Source: Bacillus badius NBRC 15713
GTDB lineage: Bacteria; Bacillota; Bacilli; Bacillales; Domibacillaceae
Length of the DNA: 64,000 nt
Reading direction: 5' to 3'
Assembly: GCF_001591605.1 (NCBI RefSeq)
Contig: NZ_BCVF01000010.1
Span: 1-64,000 of the forward strand
Under the pieces are notes generated by a model that was given only the letters and a program-made list of their open reading frames with translations, was not told the origin of the DNA and made no database searches. The translations under genes and the position numbers were made by a program. Of this stretch, positions 8,376 through 17,333 are shown one piece after another; within the stretch, counting starts at the first letter, position 1; every line of letters starts with the position of its first letter.

Positions 8376-8446
8376 ATGATGGTTGCTATTAGTATGGCAA
8401 AAGGCAAATGGGACTATGAATAAAAAATCATATCCTTTCCCTATAG

Positions 8447-8483
8447 GAAAGCGCCGGGCAAACAGCTAGCTCCCGGCGCTTTC
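8447..8483. terminator. Bidirectional terminator-like hairpin
   Basis: A perfect 12-bp stem, GAAAGCGCCGGG with CCCGGCGCTTTC (8447-8458, 8472-8483), between the convergent small gene and the 5'-nucleotidase gene. The T tract is short. Confidence 0.75.
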
Positions 8484-8494
8484 AATTTATTGAT

Positions 8495-10657
8495 TTATTG
8501 GTGAACATCAGTAATTCGCTGCTCTGCCTGCGGGGCCACATCCGGATTTGCCTGGAGATATTCTCTAAACATTTCCCAATCCACAAAGCCTGGCTCACTG
8601 ACTCTGCCTTCTTGATAAGCTTTGCCGAACATGCTGTAGCCATCTCCGCCTTTTGCTGTAAATGTATTGGTCGCGACTACATAAGATTCCTGATCGGAAA
8701 GCGGCTCATACCCAGATGGCTTTTTCACTTCCACTGTCTGTACCCGCTCGCCGGCCGGCTTGCTGCTGTCATACGTAAATGTCAGTCCTGACACCTGCAA
8801 AAAGCCGCCCGATTGCCCTGGTGCTTCTTTGACGCTATGCTCAAGCGCTGCCCGGATTTCCGCTCCTGTTATATTCATAATCGCCAATGAATTGCCAAAC
8901 GGCATCACTGTCAGCACTTCATCAAGGGTAATGTCGCCTTCGTTAATGGAGGCGCGGATACCGCCGCCATTTTGCAGGGCAATAACAGCATTTTTGTTGA
9001 TCGTTTTTGCCTTTTCGAGCATGCTATCTGTGATCAAATTACCAAGGTTCGTCTCTTTCGTCCGTACATCCGCCCGCTCTCCATTTAAAGCAACCGCTGA
9101 CTTTCCGACTATCGTCTTTTTCTTTTCATCGACTGCCGGCTTGTACTTCTCGGCTAAAATGTTTGCCGCTTCCGGATCATCCTTTAATACGTAAGTGCCA
9201 TCTGCATTTTTAGCGTCAATTTCTATTAATTTTCCAGCCTGTCCAATGACTTTTCCGTGCTTATCAAAGTTGACATCCAGCGTACCGAGAAACTTATTGT
9301 ATTCATTTGCCTGTACAATGACGGTCGGTTCTTTTCCCGTCGTTTCCAGTACCGGCTCCTTCAACTGGTCATGAGAATGCCCGCCGACAATTACATCGAT
9401 GCCCTCCACTTCCTTTGCGAGCGTCCTATCATTGTCGCCGCCGCCATCTTGAAAGCCGATGTGCGTTAAAGCAATAATTTTATTGACCCCCTGTTTCTCA
9501 AAGGCAGCGACGGTTTCTTTCGATTTCTCCAAATAGTCGTCAAAGGCGACCTTTCCAGGGCTTGAAATCTCCTTCGTCTCCGCCGTTGTCAAACCAAAGA
9601 TACCAACTTTTTCTCCGTTGACCTCTTTAATCATGCCGCCGTACACGGTTCCATCCTTTGGAAGAGCTGAAATTCCATTTATTTGATACCCTTTAATGTT
9701 TTCATCGCTTGTAAAGTTTACATTCGAGCTAACGAATGGAAATTTAGCTTTTGCGATAAAGTCAGCAAGCGGCTTCGTCCCTAAATCAAACTCATGATTG
9801 CCAAACGTCATGGCATCATAGCCGACCAGGTTCATAAATTCTAAGTCAGCTTGTCCCAGATACTCATTAAAATACAACGTGCCCGAAAATACATCTCCCG
9901 CATCTAGCAGCAAAGCATCTGGCTTGGCTCCCCTCACCTCTTTAATAGCCGTTACTTTTCTGGCTGCGTTTTCAATATGGGCATGGGTATCATTCGTATG
10001 CATGATCGTCAAGTCAAATGATTTCCCGGACATCTTATGCAAATTGTAAAGCAGCAGCGCCCATTCACCGCGCTTTACTGGATCAGCAGAGCCGAAGTGG
10101 CTGCTTGTTTTTCCTTGAACAATGCCGTTCTCGACAAGAGTGGCGACATACTTGGCCCATTTAAGGCTCACATCAGTGAATGCTGTTTTTGTGACGGCTT
10201 CATCCACTTTCAGTTCGTAGGCAAGAGTGGCTAACCGTGCCATCTCATTGCGTGTGATCGGCTCATGCGAAGCGAAGGTGCCCGGTTTTTTGCCAGACAG
10301 AATTCCCTTCTCTGCCAATGCATTGACCGCCCATTGACCGCGTGCGGGTACGTCCGTAAAACCGGCACTTTTGTATGCGCCTTGCGGGTCGAGACCTAAA
10401 GCTGTTGCCAGCTGTATGGCCGCATCTACACGTGAAATAGAGACATCCGTGCCAAAGCGGCTGGCCGTTAATCCATTGGTAATCTGTTTACTCGTTAGAT
10501 AGGATACAGCTTCCGCATAGCGCGCGGACACATCCGTAAACGAGGCCCCTTTCGCTGAAGCCCCCTCCACCGGGCTTAGTGCCGGTGCCACAATAGCAGC
10601 TCCTGCTGTTAAAACAAGCAATTTTCGAGACAATGCCTTCTTTTTCCGCAAACTCAA
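8495..10657 (-). CDS. SLH-anchored 5'-nucleotidase / cyclic phosphodiesterase
   Basis: A 720-residue surface enzyme. A signal peptide precedes three SLH repeats (about 35-210; motifs such as FTDVSARYAEAVSYL and ITRNEMARLATLAYEL) that bind pyruvylated wall polymer. The calcineurin-like metallophosphatase domain (about 215-470) has the metal motifs MHTNDTHAH, DAGDVFSG, TFGNHEFD, ALTHIG and GGHSHD. The C-terminal 5'-nucleotidase domain (about 510-700) has ETNLGNLITDSM, LQNGGGIR and FTAKGGDGYSMF. It probably dephosphorylates extracellular nucleotides for phosphate or nucleoside scavenging, like B. subtilis YfkN and E. coli UshA, but held on the S-layer. It is monocistronic. Confidence 0.94.
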   Translation of the reverse strand: MSLRKKKALSRKLLVLTAGAAIVAPALSPVEGASAKGASFTDVSARYAEAVSYLTSKQITNGLTASRFGTDVSISRVDAAIQLATALGLDPQGAYKSAGFTDVPARGQWAVNALAEKGILSGKKPGTFASHEPITRNEMARLATLAYELKVDEAVTKTAFTDVSLKWAKYVATLVENGIVQGKTSSHFGSADPVKRGEWALLLYNLHKMSGKSFDLTIMHTNDTHAHIENAARKVTAIKEVRGAKPDALLLDAGDVFSGTLYFNEYLGQADLEFMNLVGYDAMTFGNHEFDLGTKPLADFIAKAKFPFVSSNVNFTSDENIKGYQINGISALPKDGTVYGGMIKEVNGEKVGIFGLTTAETKEISSPGKVAFDDYLEKSKETVAAFEKQGVNKIIALTHIGFQDGGGDNDRTLAKEVEGIDVIVGGHSHDQLKEPVLETTGKEPTVIVQANEYNKFLGTLDVNFDKHGKVIGQAGKLIEIDAKNADGTYVLKDDPEAANILAEKYKPAVDEKKKTIVGKSAVALNGERADVRTKETNLGNLITDSMLEKAKTINKNAVIALQNGGGIRASINEGDITLDEVLTVMPFGNSLAIMNITGAEIRAALEHSVKEAPGQSGGFLQVSGLTFTYDSSKPAGERVQTVEVKKPSGYEPLSDQESYVVATNTFTAKGGDGYSMFGKAYQEGRVSEPGFVDWEMFREYLQANPDVAPQAEQRITDVHQ

Positions 10658-10976
10658 CTCCTCCTTCTTATAGAAAGAAACCTATAGTTAAAGATTATTA
10701 GTTTTCAGAAAAAAAGCAATATAGTTACAGAAAAAATGAACAGCAATAGCTTTCATAGGATTTAATACCTAGTATTAAAGATGTTTATTTTATCCAAAAG
10801 CGAACAATAAGCTAGAAATGAAACTTTATCACTAGGTATTTAACTTTTTATTCAATTCTAAATTTGCAGACTTAGTTTTAATGGCTCATTTTACGAAAGA
10901 AGATACTCAAAAAATGGGGTCTCTGCTAAAATATGTATGGAATCAATCAGATTATAAGACAAATGGGGTGTAAGGA
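10658..10976. other. AT-rich divergent intergenic region
   Basis: A 319-base, clearly AT-rich gap between two divergent SLH genes. It must hold both promoters, but I could not pick a -35/-10 pair with confidence. ATTATAAG near 10950 is a possible -10 for the right-hand gene. No RNA gene or operator stood out. Confidence 0.4.
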
Positions 10977-11957
10977 TTGAAAAAAGCAGTGAAATTTCTA
11001 ACAGCCTCTTTGTTATCACTAGCACTTCTAATGCCGGCTGCCAATATGGCATCAGCAGCAGACGCAGAAGGAAGCTCCACAGGCAAAACTTCCATTGCCA
11101 GTGAAACAAAGGCGGCAAATGCAACAAAAGCAGCAACATTCAGCGATGTACCAAAAACGTTCTGGGCAAAAGATGAAATTGATTATCTTGTACAAAACGG
11201 CATTATCTCCGGCTATAAAAATGGAAAATTTGGTGTAAATGATCCGATTAAGCGTGACCATGCGGCTATTATCTTAGCGAGAGCGCTAGGGATTGAAAAC
11301 GAATCCGCTCCAAATCCAGGCTTCAGAGATATTCCAATGACTCATCCTGCTTATGATGAAATCGCGGTCTTAACAAAATACGGTGTTTTCAGCAAAGCAA
11401 AATACTTTAATCCAAGCGGCAAACTAAAGCGTTCTCACATGGCGAAGATCATTACTGAAGGCTTTGATTTCGATTATTCTTACCTTGTGACTTTTAAAGA
11501 CGTAAAAAGCAGTGACCCATTCTATAAATATGTCACTACTCTTGGCAGTGCCGGAATTGCTGGCGGCAGCAACGGCTATTTCATGCCAAATAAAACGATC
11601 AACCGCACAGAGTTCTCTGTCTTTATCGCCCGCGCTCTTGAACCGCGCTACCGCACAGGTGTCCAAGTAGAAATTCAAAAAGTTCAGTATCTGTCAGATG
11701 GACGTTTAAAAATGGATTTAATGCTGTATAACAACACACGCAATAAAGTATTCAACATCCAAGGCAAGTACGATCTTTACGCAGGCAATACGCTTGTTGC
11801 AAAAACAAGCGTACCGAGAGAATTTAAAAATGTGACAGTCAATCCTAATCAGAAAAAAGCTGTTGCCTTCTATTTCTCAGCTAGCGAAATCAAAAATAAA
11901 GTAAACTTAAACAACATTTCCCTCGGCTACGAGCATAAGTGGAAATACTATCAATAA
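10977..11957 (+). CDS. SLH-domain surface protein
   Basis: A 326-residue exported protein. The start is TTG (10977), with GGGGTG six bases upstream. The signal peptide ends near NMASA. Three SLH repeats cover about residues 55-230: FSDVPKTFWAKDEIDYLVQNGIISG, FRDIPMTHPAYDEIAVL, and FKDVKSSDPFYKYVTTLGSAGIAGG. The last 90 residues are a beta-rich domain with no motif I know (VEIQKVQYLSDGRLKMDLMLYN). A short structural or S-layer accessory role is plausible. It lies divergent to another SLH gene, so the two may be co-expressed. Confidence 0.9.
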   Translation: MKKAVKFLTASLLSLALLMPAANMASAADAEGSSTGKTSIASETKAANATKAATFSDVPKTFWAKDEIDYLVQNGIISGYKNGKFGVNDPIKRDHAAIILARALGIENESAPNPGFRDIPMTHPAYDEIAVLTKYGVFSKAKYFNPSGKLKRSHMAKIITEGFDFDYSYLVTFKDVKSSDPFYKYVTTLGSAGIAGGSNGYFMPNKTINRTEFSVFIARALEPRYRTGVQVEIQKVQYLSDGRLKMDLMLYNNTRNKVFNIQGKYDLYAGNTLVAKTSVPREFKNVTVNPNQKKAVAFYFSASEIKNKVNLNNISLGYEHKWKYYQ

Positions 11958-11963
11958 TGAATA

Positions 11964-12015
11964 AAAAGGTGACCCGAAAGGCCGTTTTCCAACGACTTTT
12001 CGGTGTCACCTTTTT
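11964..12015. terminator. Bidirectional terminator
   Basis: AAAAAGGTGAC on the left pairs with GTCACCTTTTTT on the right around an inner CCGAAA/TTTTCGG stem. It ends the SLH gene rightwards and overlaps the 3' end of the convergent YihY gene. Confidence 0.85.
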
Positions 12016-12860
12016 TCTTTGTCCCGCTTGCCTCCACGAGCCGTTCTATCTGGCGAAAGCTCAGCATTAATGAGCCCTCCAAGCAGAAGAACAATGGCTG
12101 TTAAGTAAAACCACAAAGTAAGAATCACAATTCCGGCAAGCTGCCCATAGATGCGTGTATAGTTGACAGCGGCTGCATATTCGCCGAAAACGACTGACAT
12201 CACCTGCCAGCTGACGGCAGCAAAAATGGCACCCGCTATCACAGAGCTTGTCTTTTGCTTTCCGCTGGGAAGAATTTTATAAAACAAAATAAAGAAGCCA
12301 AACAAAAATAACGTTCCCAATCCCCATTTGACCGCTGTCCAGGTAGTCAAAAACGGCGTTGCCGCTTCAATGGAGCTGATAACCTCTGCGGAAATCAGCA
12401 AACGCAAAAGCCGCTCAGCCAGCGGAACAATTAAAGAAAGGGGAACAAGAAACATAAAAATCAGCGTGACCCCTAAGTCCCTGACCATCCCCTTAAAAAA
12501 GGAAAGCGGGCGCTTAATCCGGTAAGCTTCATTTAATGAACGGACCAGCGACTGGATCGCCATAGAAGATAACCAAAAGGTCGAGAAAAAACTGATAGAA
12601 ATGAGATGCCCCTTTCCTTTTTCTAAAACGGACTCCACATTTTCATGAATAATTTCATATGTATTGGCCGGAGCATATGGCCGGATAACACTCAACACAT
12701 CCTTTTCCTCTATAGGAAAGAAACTGACTAAGGAAAGCATAAAAATGAGAAAAGGAACGACAGACAAAAGTAAATAATAGGCTGTCTGGGCTGCACGGTC
12801 AAAAAACTGTTCAGCAAAAAAGCGCGCCAGCACCCGCTGGATGAATCCCACAACATGCAT
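12006..12860 (-). CDS. YihY/BrkB-family membrane protein
   Basis: About 284 residues with six hydrophobic segments. The frame extends to 12905, but ATG at 12858-12860 has AGGAGGTG seven bases upstream and is the better start. Family marks are FFDRAAQTAYYLLLSVVPFLIFMLSL, FSTFWLSSMAIQSLVRSLNEAYRI and YGQLAGIVILTLWFYLTAIVLLLGGLINAEL. The family (B. subtilis YfkH; once mis-annotated as RNase BN) has no settled function; transport roles have been suggested. It is a single gene. Confidence 0.9.
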   Translation of the reverse strand: MHVVGFIQRVLARFFAEQFFDRAAQTAYYLLLSVVPFLIFMLSLVSFFPIEEKDVLSVIRPYAPANTYEIIHENVESVLEKGKGHLISISFFSTFWLSSMAIQSLVRSLNEAYRIKRPLSFFKGMVRDLGVTLIFMFLVPLSLIVPLAERLLRLLISAEVISSIEAATPFLTTWTAVKWGLGTLFLFGFFILFYKILPSGKQKTSSVIAGAIFAAVSWQVMSVVFGEYAAAVNYTRIYGQLAGIVILTLWFYLTAIVLLLGGLINAELSPDRTARGGKRDKEKR

Positions 12861-12934
12861 ACATCCACCTCCTGGTTGTCTCCACATCATAAACAATCCG
12901 GACACTCTTTTTCAAGCATGGAAAATGGAGAGAC

Positions 12935-12986
12935 GGCACAACTGAAAGAGAGCGGGGAACTGCCCCCGCTCTCTTTCAGTTGTGCC
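12935..12986. terminator. Perfect 23-bp hairpin
   Basis: Bases 12935-12957 pair perfectly with 12964-12986 around a 6-base loop (AACTGC). The stem is long and GC-rich at its top, but neither side carries a real T tract. It lies between the start of the yihY gene and the 3' end of the O-antigen-ligase-like gene, so termination of the latter is the likeliest function. It could also be a processed 3' end. Confidence 0.7.
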
Positions 12987-12999
12987 TTGATTCACTTGT

Positions 13000-14385
13000 T
13001 TAATTGTCATCAACAGTTCGGCTGTCCACCATCAGCACAGACATAATAGCGGCAACATAAATAGAAACTGCCGGCGCCGTAAAGACATGCCCTGCTGTTG
13101 CTCCAATCCCTGCAGCTAAGATGAAGCCTACACCGTACATGATATATGGAATATTGAAGGTTTCTTTTATTTGAGTGACAAAATAGATAATAAAACGGAC
13201 AGCGTAATAAAGCATTGGCGCTATCAAGTATAAGAAGCCAATAATGCCGAGCGAGAAAAATAGATCATAGAAATCCATCTCGATCATCTTCGGCTCTTTC
13301 CCAGGTTCAGGCATATCATAGTTCCCTGCGAAGCCCATACCAAACATTTTTTGCAGAACAGGTGCGTCCGCAAAGTCCTGTTTGAAATCAGCTAAATACT
13401 TTTCGCGGCTGCTGAAAACTAAGTTTTGGAATTGTTCTTCCGTAATTTTCGGTTCTTCTTTCACTTCTTCAGGCTCTTCCTCCGAATCTTCCGGCACTTC
13501 CTTGCTCGGCTTTTCTTTGCTTAAATCAATGTTTAAAAGCCCCAAATGAGCGTACATATTATTGAAAACCGGCGTAAATGGAGTAGAAACCGCCAAAGCT
13601 GCAAGCAGAAGCAGAGCAATCAGCATATTCGCCCTTGTTTTTTTCGTCCGTTCCTTTGTTAAGTAAATAATCAAAAGGGAGATGCAAGCAGCTGCCAAAA
13701 CGATAACGATTCCTCCATAACCTACCTTCGTACCAAGGAATAGCATGGAAATGGACAATAAGATGAAGGGAATCCAATAATGGCTTGTTTTAAGAGACTC
13801 TGTTTTCTCAATCGCATAAACGGCAGTAATAGGCAAAATGATCGCCATAATTGCGCCAATTTCATTCCCGGCAAAGAACCAGCCCGTAAAACCGATTTTT
13901 GTATGAGAGTAGTTGGATAAGCTTGTGCCAGTTAAAAATGATACGATAAACACGGCGCTAATAATGAGTGAAGAATATAAGAAGTATGTTGTTGTTTTCT
14001 CCATGAATGGCACGCGGTTTTTCTTCAATTGCAAATACAATAGATTGAAACCTAAAAATAGGATTGGAAAGTAAATGACTTTATTATAGAACTTTAATTC
14101 TTTAAATAAAAAGTACGGATCTTTCAAATTCATATTGACTGCAATATTAATTCCTATCACAACAGCTAGCCCAACTAAATAGAAAATGTATTTTTTTGCT
14201 AGCCGGCTAGAGAACGCCAATTTCAGCATTAACAGTAAGATGATCGCCATATACAGTACGCGAACGATAACTCCTACTGTAAGATTCAGGTTAAAAATCA
14301 TAAGCGATGCCGTGGTCATTACGTCAATAACCGGCTGCAAAACCAAGAATATAAGCAGCAGCAAAAAAGTCTTCCAATTCAGCAT
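13000..14385 (-). CDS. O-antigen-ligase/polymerase-like membrane protein
   Basis: A 461-residue protein with about 11-12 membrane segments. A large extracellular loop (about 285-365) is rich in Glu and Lys (PSKEVPEDSEEEPEEVKEEPK). This topology and HTKIGFTGWFFAGNEIGAIMAIILP fit the Wzy/WaaL-like O-antigen ligase family, which in Firmicutes polymerises or transfers wall polysaccharide or teichuronic acid. No glycosyltransferase genes flank it, so the substrate is open. An extended -10 promoter (TGATATAAT, minus strand, 14538-14546) lies about 155 bases upstream. Confidence 0.82.
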   Translation of the reverse strand: MLNWKTFLLLLIFLVLQPVIDVMTTASLMIFNLNLTVGVIVRVLYMAIILLLMLKLAFSSRLAKKYIFYLVGLAVVIGINIAVNMNLKDPYFLFKELKFYNKVIYFPILFLGFNLLYLQLKKNRVPFMEKTTTYFLYSSLIISAVFIVSFLTGTSLSNYSHTKIGFTGWFFAGNEIGAIMAIILPITAVYAIEKTESLKTSHYWIPFILLSISMLFLGTKVGYGGIVIVLAAACISLLIIYLTKERTKKTRANMLIALLLLAALAVSTPFTPVFNNMYAHLGLLNIDLSKEKPSKEVPEDSEEEPEEVKEEPKITEEQFQNLVFSSREKYLADFKQDFADAPVLQKMFGMGFAGNYDMPEPGKEPKMIEMDFYDLFFSLGIIGFLYLIAPMLYYAVRFIIYFVTQIKETFNIPYIMYGVGFILAAGIGATAGHVFTAPAVSIYVAAIMSVLMVDSRTVDDN

Positions 14386-14827
14386 GTTGATCTGTTCCTC
14401 TTCCCTTTCAATTTCCTCTTCTATAAGCGGTTAAAATAGCATAAAAACTGGTTGCAGCGCGCTATCCTATTTCCAATCGTTCACACCACATAATAAACCC
14501 TTGAAAACCAAGCCTATGTACAAAACGCACCTTTTCCATTATATCACAAAAACAAGCTAATCTTTTACAAATATTGACCTCATATTTAATAGGCCGCCTT
14601 TGTATTCTACCATCTTTTTCTCTCGCATACTATCTATTTCCCATAACAACTTTTACGTTTTGAAAACAGCCTTGTTAGGATCTTTTCATGAAAGAAAGAC
14701 GAGGCTTTTTGACTGATCATCCAGCAGTATTTCTTTCAATTTTTCTCCATTGCTGTTTAAGTTTCCAAAAAAAGTTTACCCCCGTAGCCTGCTGTACTAT
14801 ACTGAAACAAATAAATGAATAGAAAGA
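14386..14827. promoter_or_regulatory. Divergent promoter region
   Basis: A 442-base gap. The rightward promoter is clear: -35 TTTACC (14775-14780), 17-bp spacer, -10 TATACT (14798-14803), just before shikimate kinase. The leftward one is an extended -10, TGATATAAT, with TATAAT at 14538-14543. Nothing gene-like was seen between them. Confidence 0.7.
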
Positions 14828-14836
14828 GTGTATGCA

Positions 14837-15382
14837 GTGAGCAACGTACCACGATTATCAAAAGAACAAAGCATTGTCTTAACCGGCTTTATGGGGGCCG
14901 GCAAAACAACGATCGGCTCCCTTGTTGCTGAAAAACTGAACCGGGCATTCATTGATATTGATGAGGTCATCGAAAAAGAATACGGCCTGTCTATTAATGA
15001 AATATTTGCCGAGCATGGCGAAAACAAGTTTCGGGAAATTGAAAAACAAACCATCCGCTCTTTTTGCGAGCAGCCAATGACAGTTATTTCTCTGGGCGGA
15101 GGCGCCTTTACACAGCCGGAAGTACGGGAAATCTGCCTGGCGAATTGTATGGTTGTTTATGTAGATATTTCCTGGGAGCGTTGGAAGGAAAGATTAGATC
15201 TGTTAATTGATACCCGTCCGGTTCTGCGCGAAAAAGACTTAAAAGAAGTAGAAGAACTGTTCCTCCAAAGAAAATCAGCCTATCAAGAAAATCACTGGAC
15301 TTTGACCGTCGATGGAAAAACGGCGGAGGAAGCAGCAGATTGCCTGATAGACTCATTAGAATCCATGTGGACTTCATACTGA
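14837..15382 (+). CDS. aroK: Shikimate kinase
   Basis: About 181 residues, phosphorylating shikimate at O-3 in the chorismate pathway. It has the P-loop GFMGAGKTT (about residues 18-26), the shikimate-binding DIDEVIEKEYG and FREIEKQTI, the Walker-B-like SLGGGAF, and the lid TRPVLREKD. GTG at 14837 is preferred because AGAAAGAG lies 8 bases upstream; GTG at 14828 is possible. The usual RPLL lid reads RPVL here. It is a single gene with its own sigma-A promoter, away from other aro genes. Confidence 0.9.
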   Translation: MSNVPRLSKEQSIVLTGFMGAGKTTIGSLVAEKLNRAFIDIDEVIEKEYGLSINEIFAEHGENKFREIEKQTIRSFCEQPMTVISLGGGAFTQPEVREICLANCMVVYVDISWERWKERLDLLIDTRPVLREKDLKEVEELFLQRKSAYQENHWTLTVDGKTAEEAADCLIDSLESMWTSY

Positions 15383-15400
15383 ACAGCGCAGTAAAGACTT

Positions 15401-15437
15401 GCAGGCAAGACGGGCTGTCTTTCCCGTCCTGCCTTTA
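15401..15437. terminator. Terminator-like hairpin after aroK
   Basis: GGCAAGACGGG pairs with CCCGTCCTGCC (one bulge), flanked by GTAAA/TTTAC. It lies between the convergent aroK gene and a small minus-strand gene, and overlaps the stop codon of the latter. Confidence 0.6.
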
Positions 15438-15530
15438 CTCTCCGCGAGCAGCTATAACGCTGAGCACAGCCATATAACCAAGCATCCAGAAAACCTTGCC
15501 TTTCGGAAAGACGTTGCTTTTCGTTTTCAA
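15435..15530 (-). CDS. Tiny single-pass membrane protein (31 aa)
   Basis: A TTG start (15528-15530) follows a perfect AAAGGAGG eight bases upstream. The 31-residue product is a basic leader (MKTKSNVFPKGK) and one hydrophobic helix (VFWMLGYMAVLSVIAA) ending RGE. The strength of the ribosome site is the main evidence that it is real. It has no homologue I recognise. Confidence 0.6.
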   Translation of the reverse strand: MKTKSNVFPKGKVFWMLGYMAVLSVIAARGE

Positions 15531-15735
15531 GGCTCTCTCCTCCTTTGCTGTTTCCTGATTCCCTGTTACGCATAGCATGCAAACAATCCTCTCTCTTTAT
15601 ACACTCACCGCTCGTATTCCCGTCCGCAGAGATCTTCTTATCATTTAGCTTTTAACCTATTAACCTCTGTTTTTTTTTGTAAAAATGGGCTAACATTACT
15701 ATCGTTAGCCGAATATGGAAAGGAGAATTATATCA

Positions 15736-17166
15736 TTGAAAAAAGTTTGGATCTCAGTTTGCGCCTTTGTTTTAGGCTTTAGCTTATTTATCCCTTTCGC
15801 TAAGGCAGCTCAATTTACCGATGTGACGGCGAACAATCGCTTCTATGACGAAATTCTTTTCTTAGCAGATGAAGGCATAATCAGCGGCTTTCCGGACGGG
15901 AAGTTTAAACCGGGGCAGGAAGTCACCCGGGGGGCGGCTGCCATTATTATCGGGAAAGCCCTTGATCTTGATGGCACCAAACGCAAAACAAAATTTAAAG
16001 ACGTGAGCTCTACAAATACCGCCTCTGGCTACATTGCCTCGGCCGTAGACAGAGGAATTATCTCGGGCTTTCCGGACGGAACCTTCCGTCCATCTCAATT
16101 TGTCACACGCGGCGAAATGGCGATATTGTTATCAAGAGCCTTTGAATTGAAGGATGAGGAAACGATTAACTTTTCTGATGTTCATTCTAAAATGGCCGCC
16201 TATCCTTATATTAAGAAAATGGTGGCTGCCGGGATTGCCGCGGGTTACGAGGACAACACTTACAAGCCTGGTCTCGTATTAAAAAGAGAGCAGTTTGCTG
16301 CCTTCATGGCGCGGGCAGTCAATCCATTTTTCATTCCCGGCCATGAGACTCCCGATTTTTCTGTCAGCTTTTTAAATGTCGGACAAGGAGATGCTACGTT
16401 AGTTGAGTTCCCTAACGGCCAGACGATGCTCATTGATGCCGGGGCGTCTGAAGAAGCCATCCAGAGGGAACTGGCTGCGCTTGAGATTGAAAAAATCCAT
16501 ACTCTTGTTATCACCCATCCCGGAGACGGTCATACGGGCGGTGCGGATTATGTCATTAATCATCTACATGTCGAAAAATTATTCGACTCCGGCCTGCCGG
16601 GAACAAGCGCACAATATAAAGAATACGTTCAAGCAGCCGAAGCGAAAAAAATCACGCGCCAAGCAGTCAAAACCGGCCAGCACCTTTCCCCTGATCATCA
16701 AGTCAGCGTAGATGTGCTTCATGCTGACAGCCTTGCAGCCAATATGGACGATGGCTCAGTTGTTATTCGCATCACGTACGGAGATATCCGTTACTTGCTG
16801 ACCTCTGAAATTGGAGCAGCGGCAGAGACGCAATTAATGTCCAAGCAAGATGTCCAGGCGGATATTTTAAAAACAGCTAAAAATGGAGCGGGAGAAGCGA
16901 CTTCTCCTTCATTTATAAAAGCCGTTGACCCTATTATGGCTATTTTCTCAACCGATGGACGGGCAGGCTTCCCTGATGAAACGGTGAAAGCTAATCTGAA
17001 GGCACATGGAGCAGAAGTCTTCTCGACGACAGACGGAATGATTGTCACGATGAGCTCTCGAAAAAGCTTTTATATCTTTCAGGATAATGGAGCAGAAGCA
17101 AAGAGTGCACAGGCTCATCCTGTATCCGCAGCCAGCTTAAAGAAATATGTGCCGCTCACTCAATAA
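15736..17166 (+). CDS. SLH protein with degenerate ComEC-like MBL fold
   Basis: About 476 residues. I start at TTG 15736, since AAAGGAG lies 10 bases upstream and the ATG at 15715 would place that site inside the gene. A signal peptide (WISVCAFVLGFSLFIPFAKA) precedes three SLH repeats (about 25-200). The C-terminal 270 residues follow the ComEC-type metallo-beta-lactamase plan: SFLNVGQGDATLVEFPNGQTMLIDAG, then THPGDGHTGG where THPHADHIGG is usual. The later GDxxxxxE and HHGS motifs are replaced by TSEIGAAAE and KNGA. Most metal ligands are thus missing, so it is probably a wall-bound pseudo-enzyme or binding protein. Confidence 0.88.
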   Translation: MKKVWISVCAFVLGFSLFIPFAKAAQFTDVTANNRFYDEILFLADEGIISGFPDGKFKPGQEVTRGAAAIIIGKALDLDGTKRKTKFKDVSSTNTASGYIASAVDRGIISGFPDGTFRPSQFVTRGEMAILLSRAFELKDEETINFSDVHSKMAAYPYIKKMVAAGIAAGYEDNTYKPGLVLKREQFAAFMARAVNPFFIPGHETPDFSVSFLNVGQGDATLVEFPNGQTMLIDAGASEEAIQRELAALEIEKIHTLVITHPGDGHTGGADYVINHLHVEKLFDSGLPGTSAQYKEYVQAAEAKKITRQAVKTGQHLSPDHQVSVDVLHADSLAANMDDGSVVIRITYGDIRYLLTSEIGAAAETQLMSKQDVQADILKTAKNGAGEATSPSFIKAVDPIMAIFSTDGRAGFPDETVKANLKAHGAEVFSTTDGMIVTMSSRKSFYIFQDNGAEAKSAQAHPVSAASLKKYVPLTQ

Positions 17167-17228
17167 AAGAACAAACACTTCAGCCGAGCGATTTATCAAG
17201 ACCTAATTTTAAAAAAGACAAATAACTT

Positions 17229-17272
17229 AAAGGACATAACATATTTGATATGACTAATATGTTATGTCCTTT
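17229..17272. terminator. Terminator between SLH-MBL gene and hydrolase
   Basis: A perfect 16-bp stem (17229-17244 with 17257-17272), A-rich on the left arm and T-rich on the right, between convergent genes. Confidence 0.85.
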
Positions 17273-17333
17273 CTTGTTCAACTAACGCACCTGTTAGTGG
17301 AATAATAAAAAGTTCTTCTAATTTAATTACTAT

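Noticed and set aside
15292-15582. 96-codon minus-strand frame overlapping aroK
   Set aside because: It overlaps the end of aroK antisense. A better, much smaller frame with an ideal ribosome site (15435-15530) explains the region.
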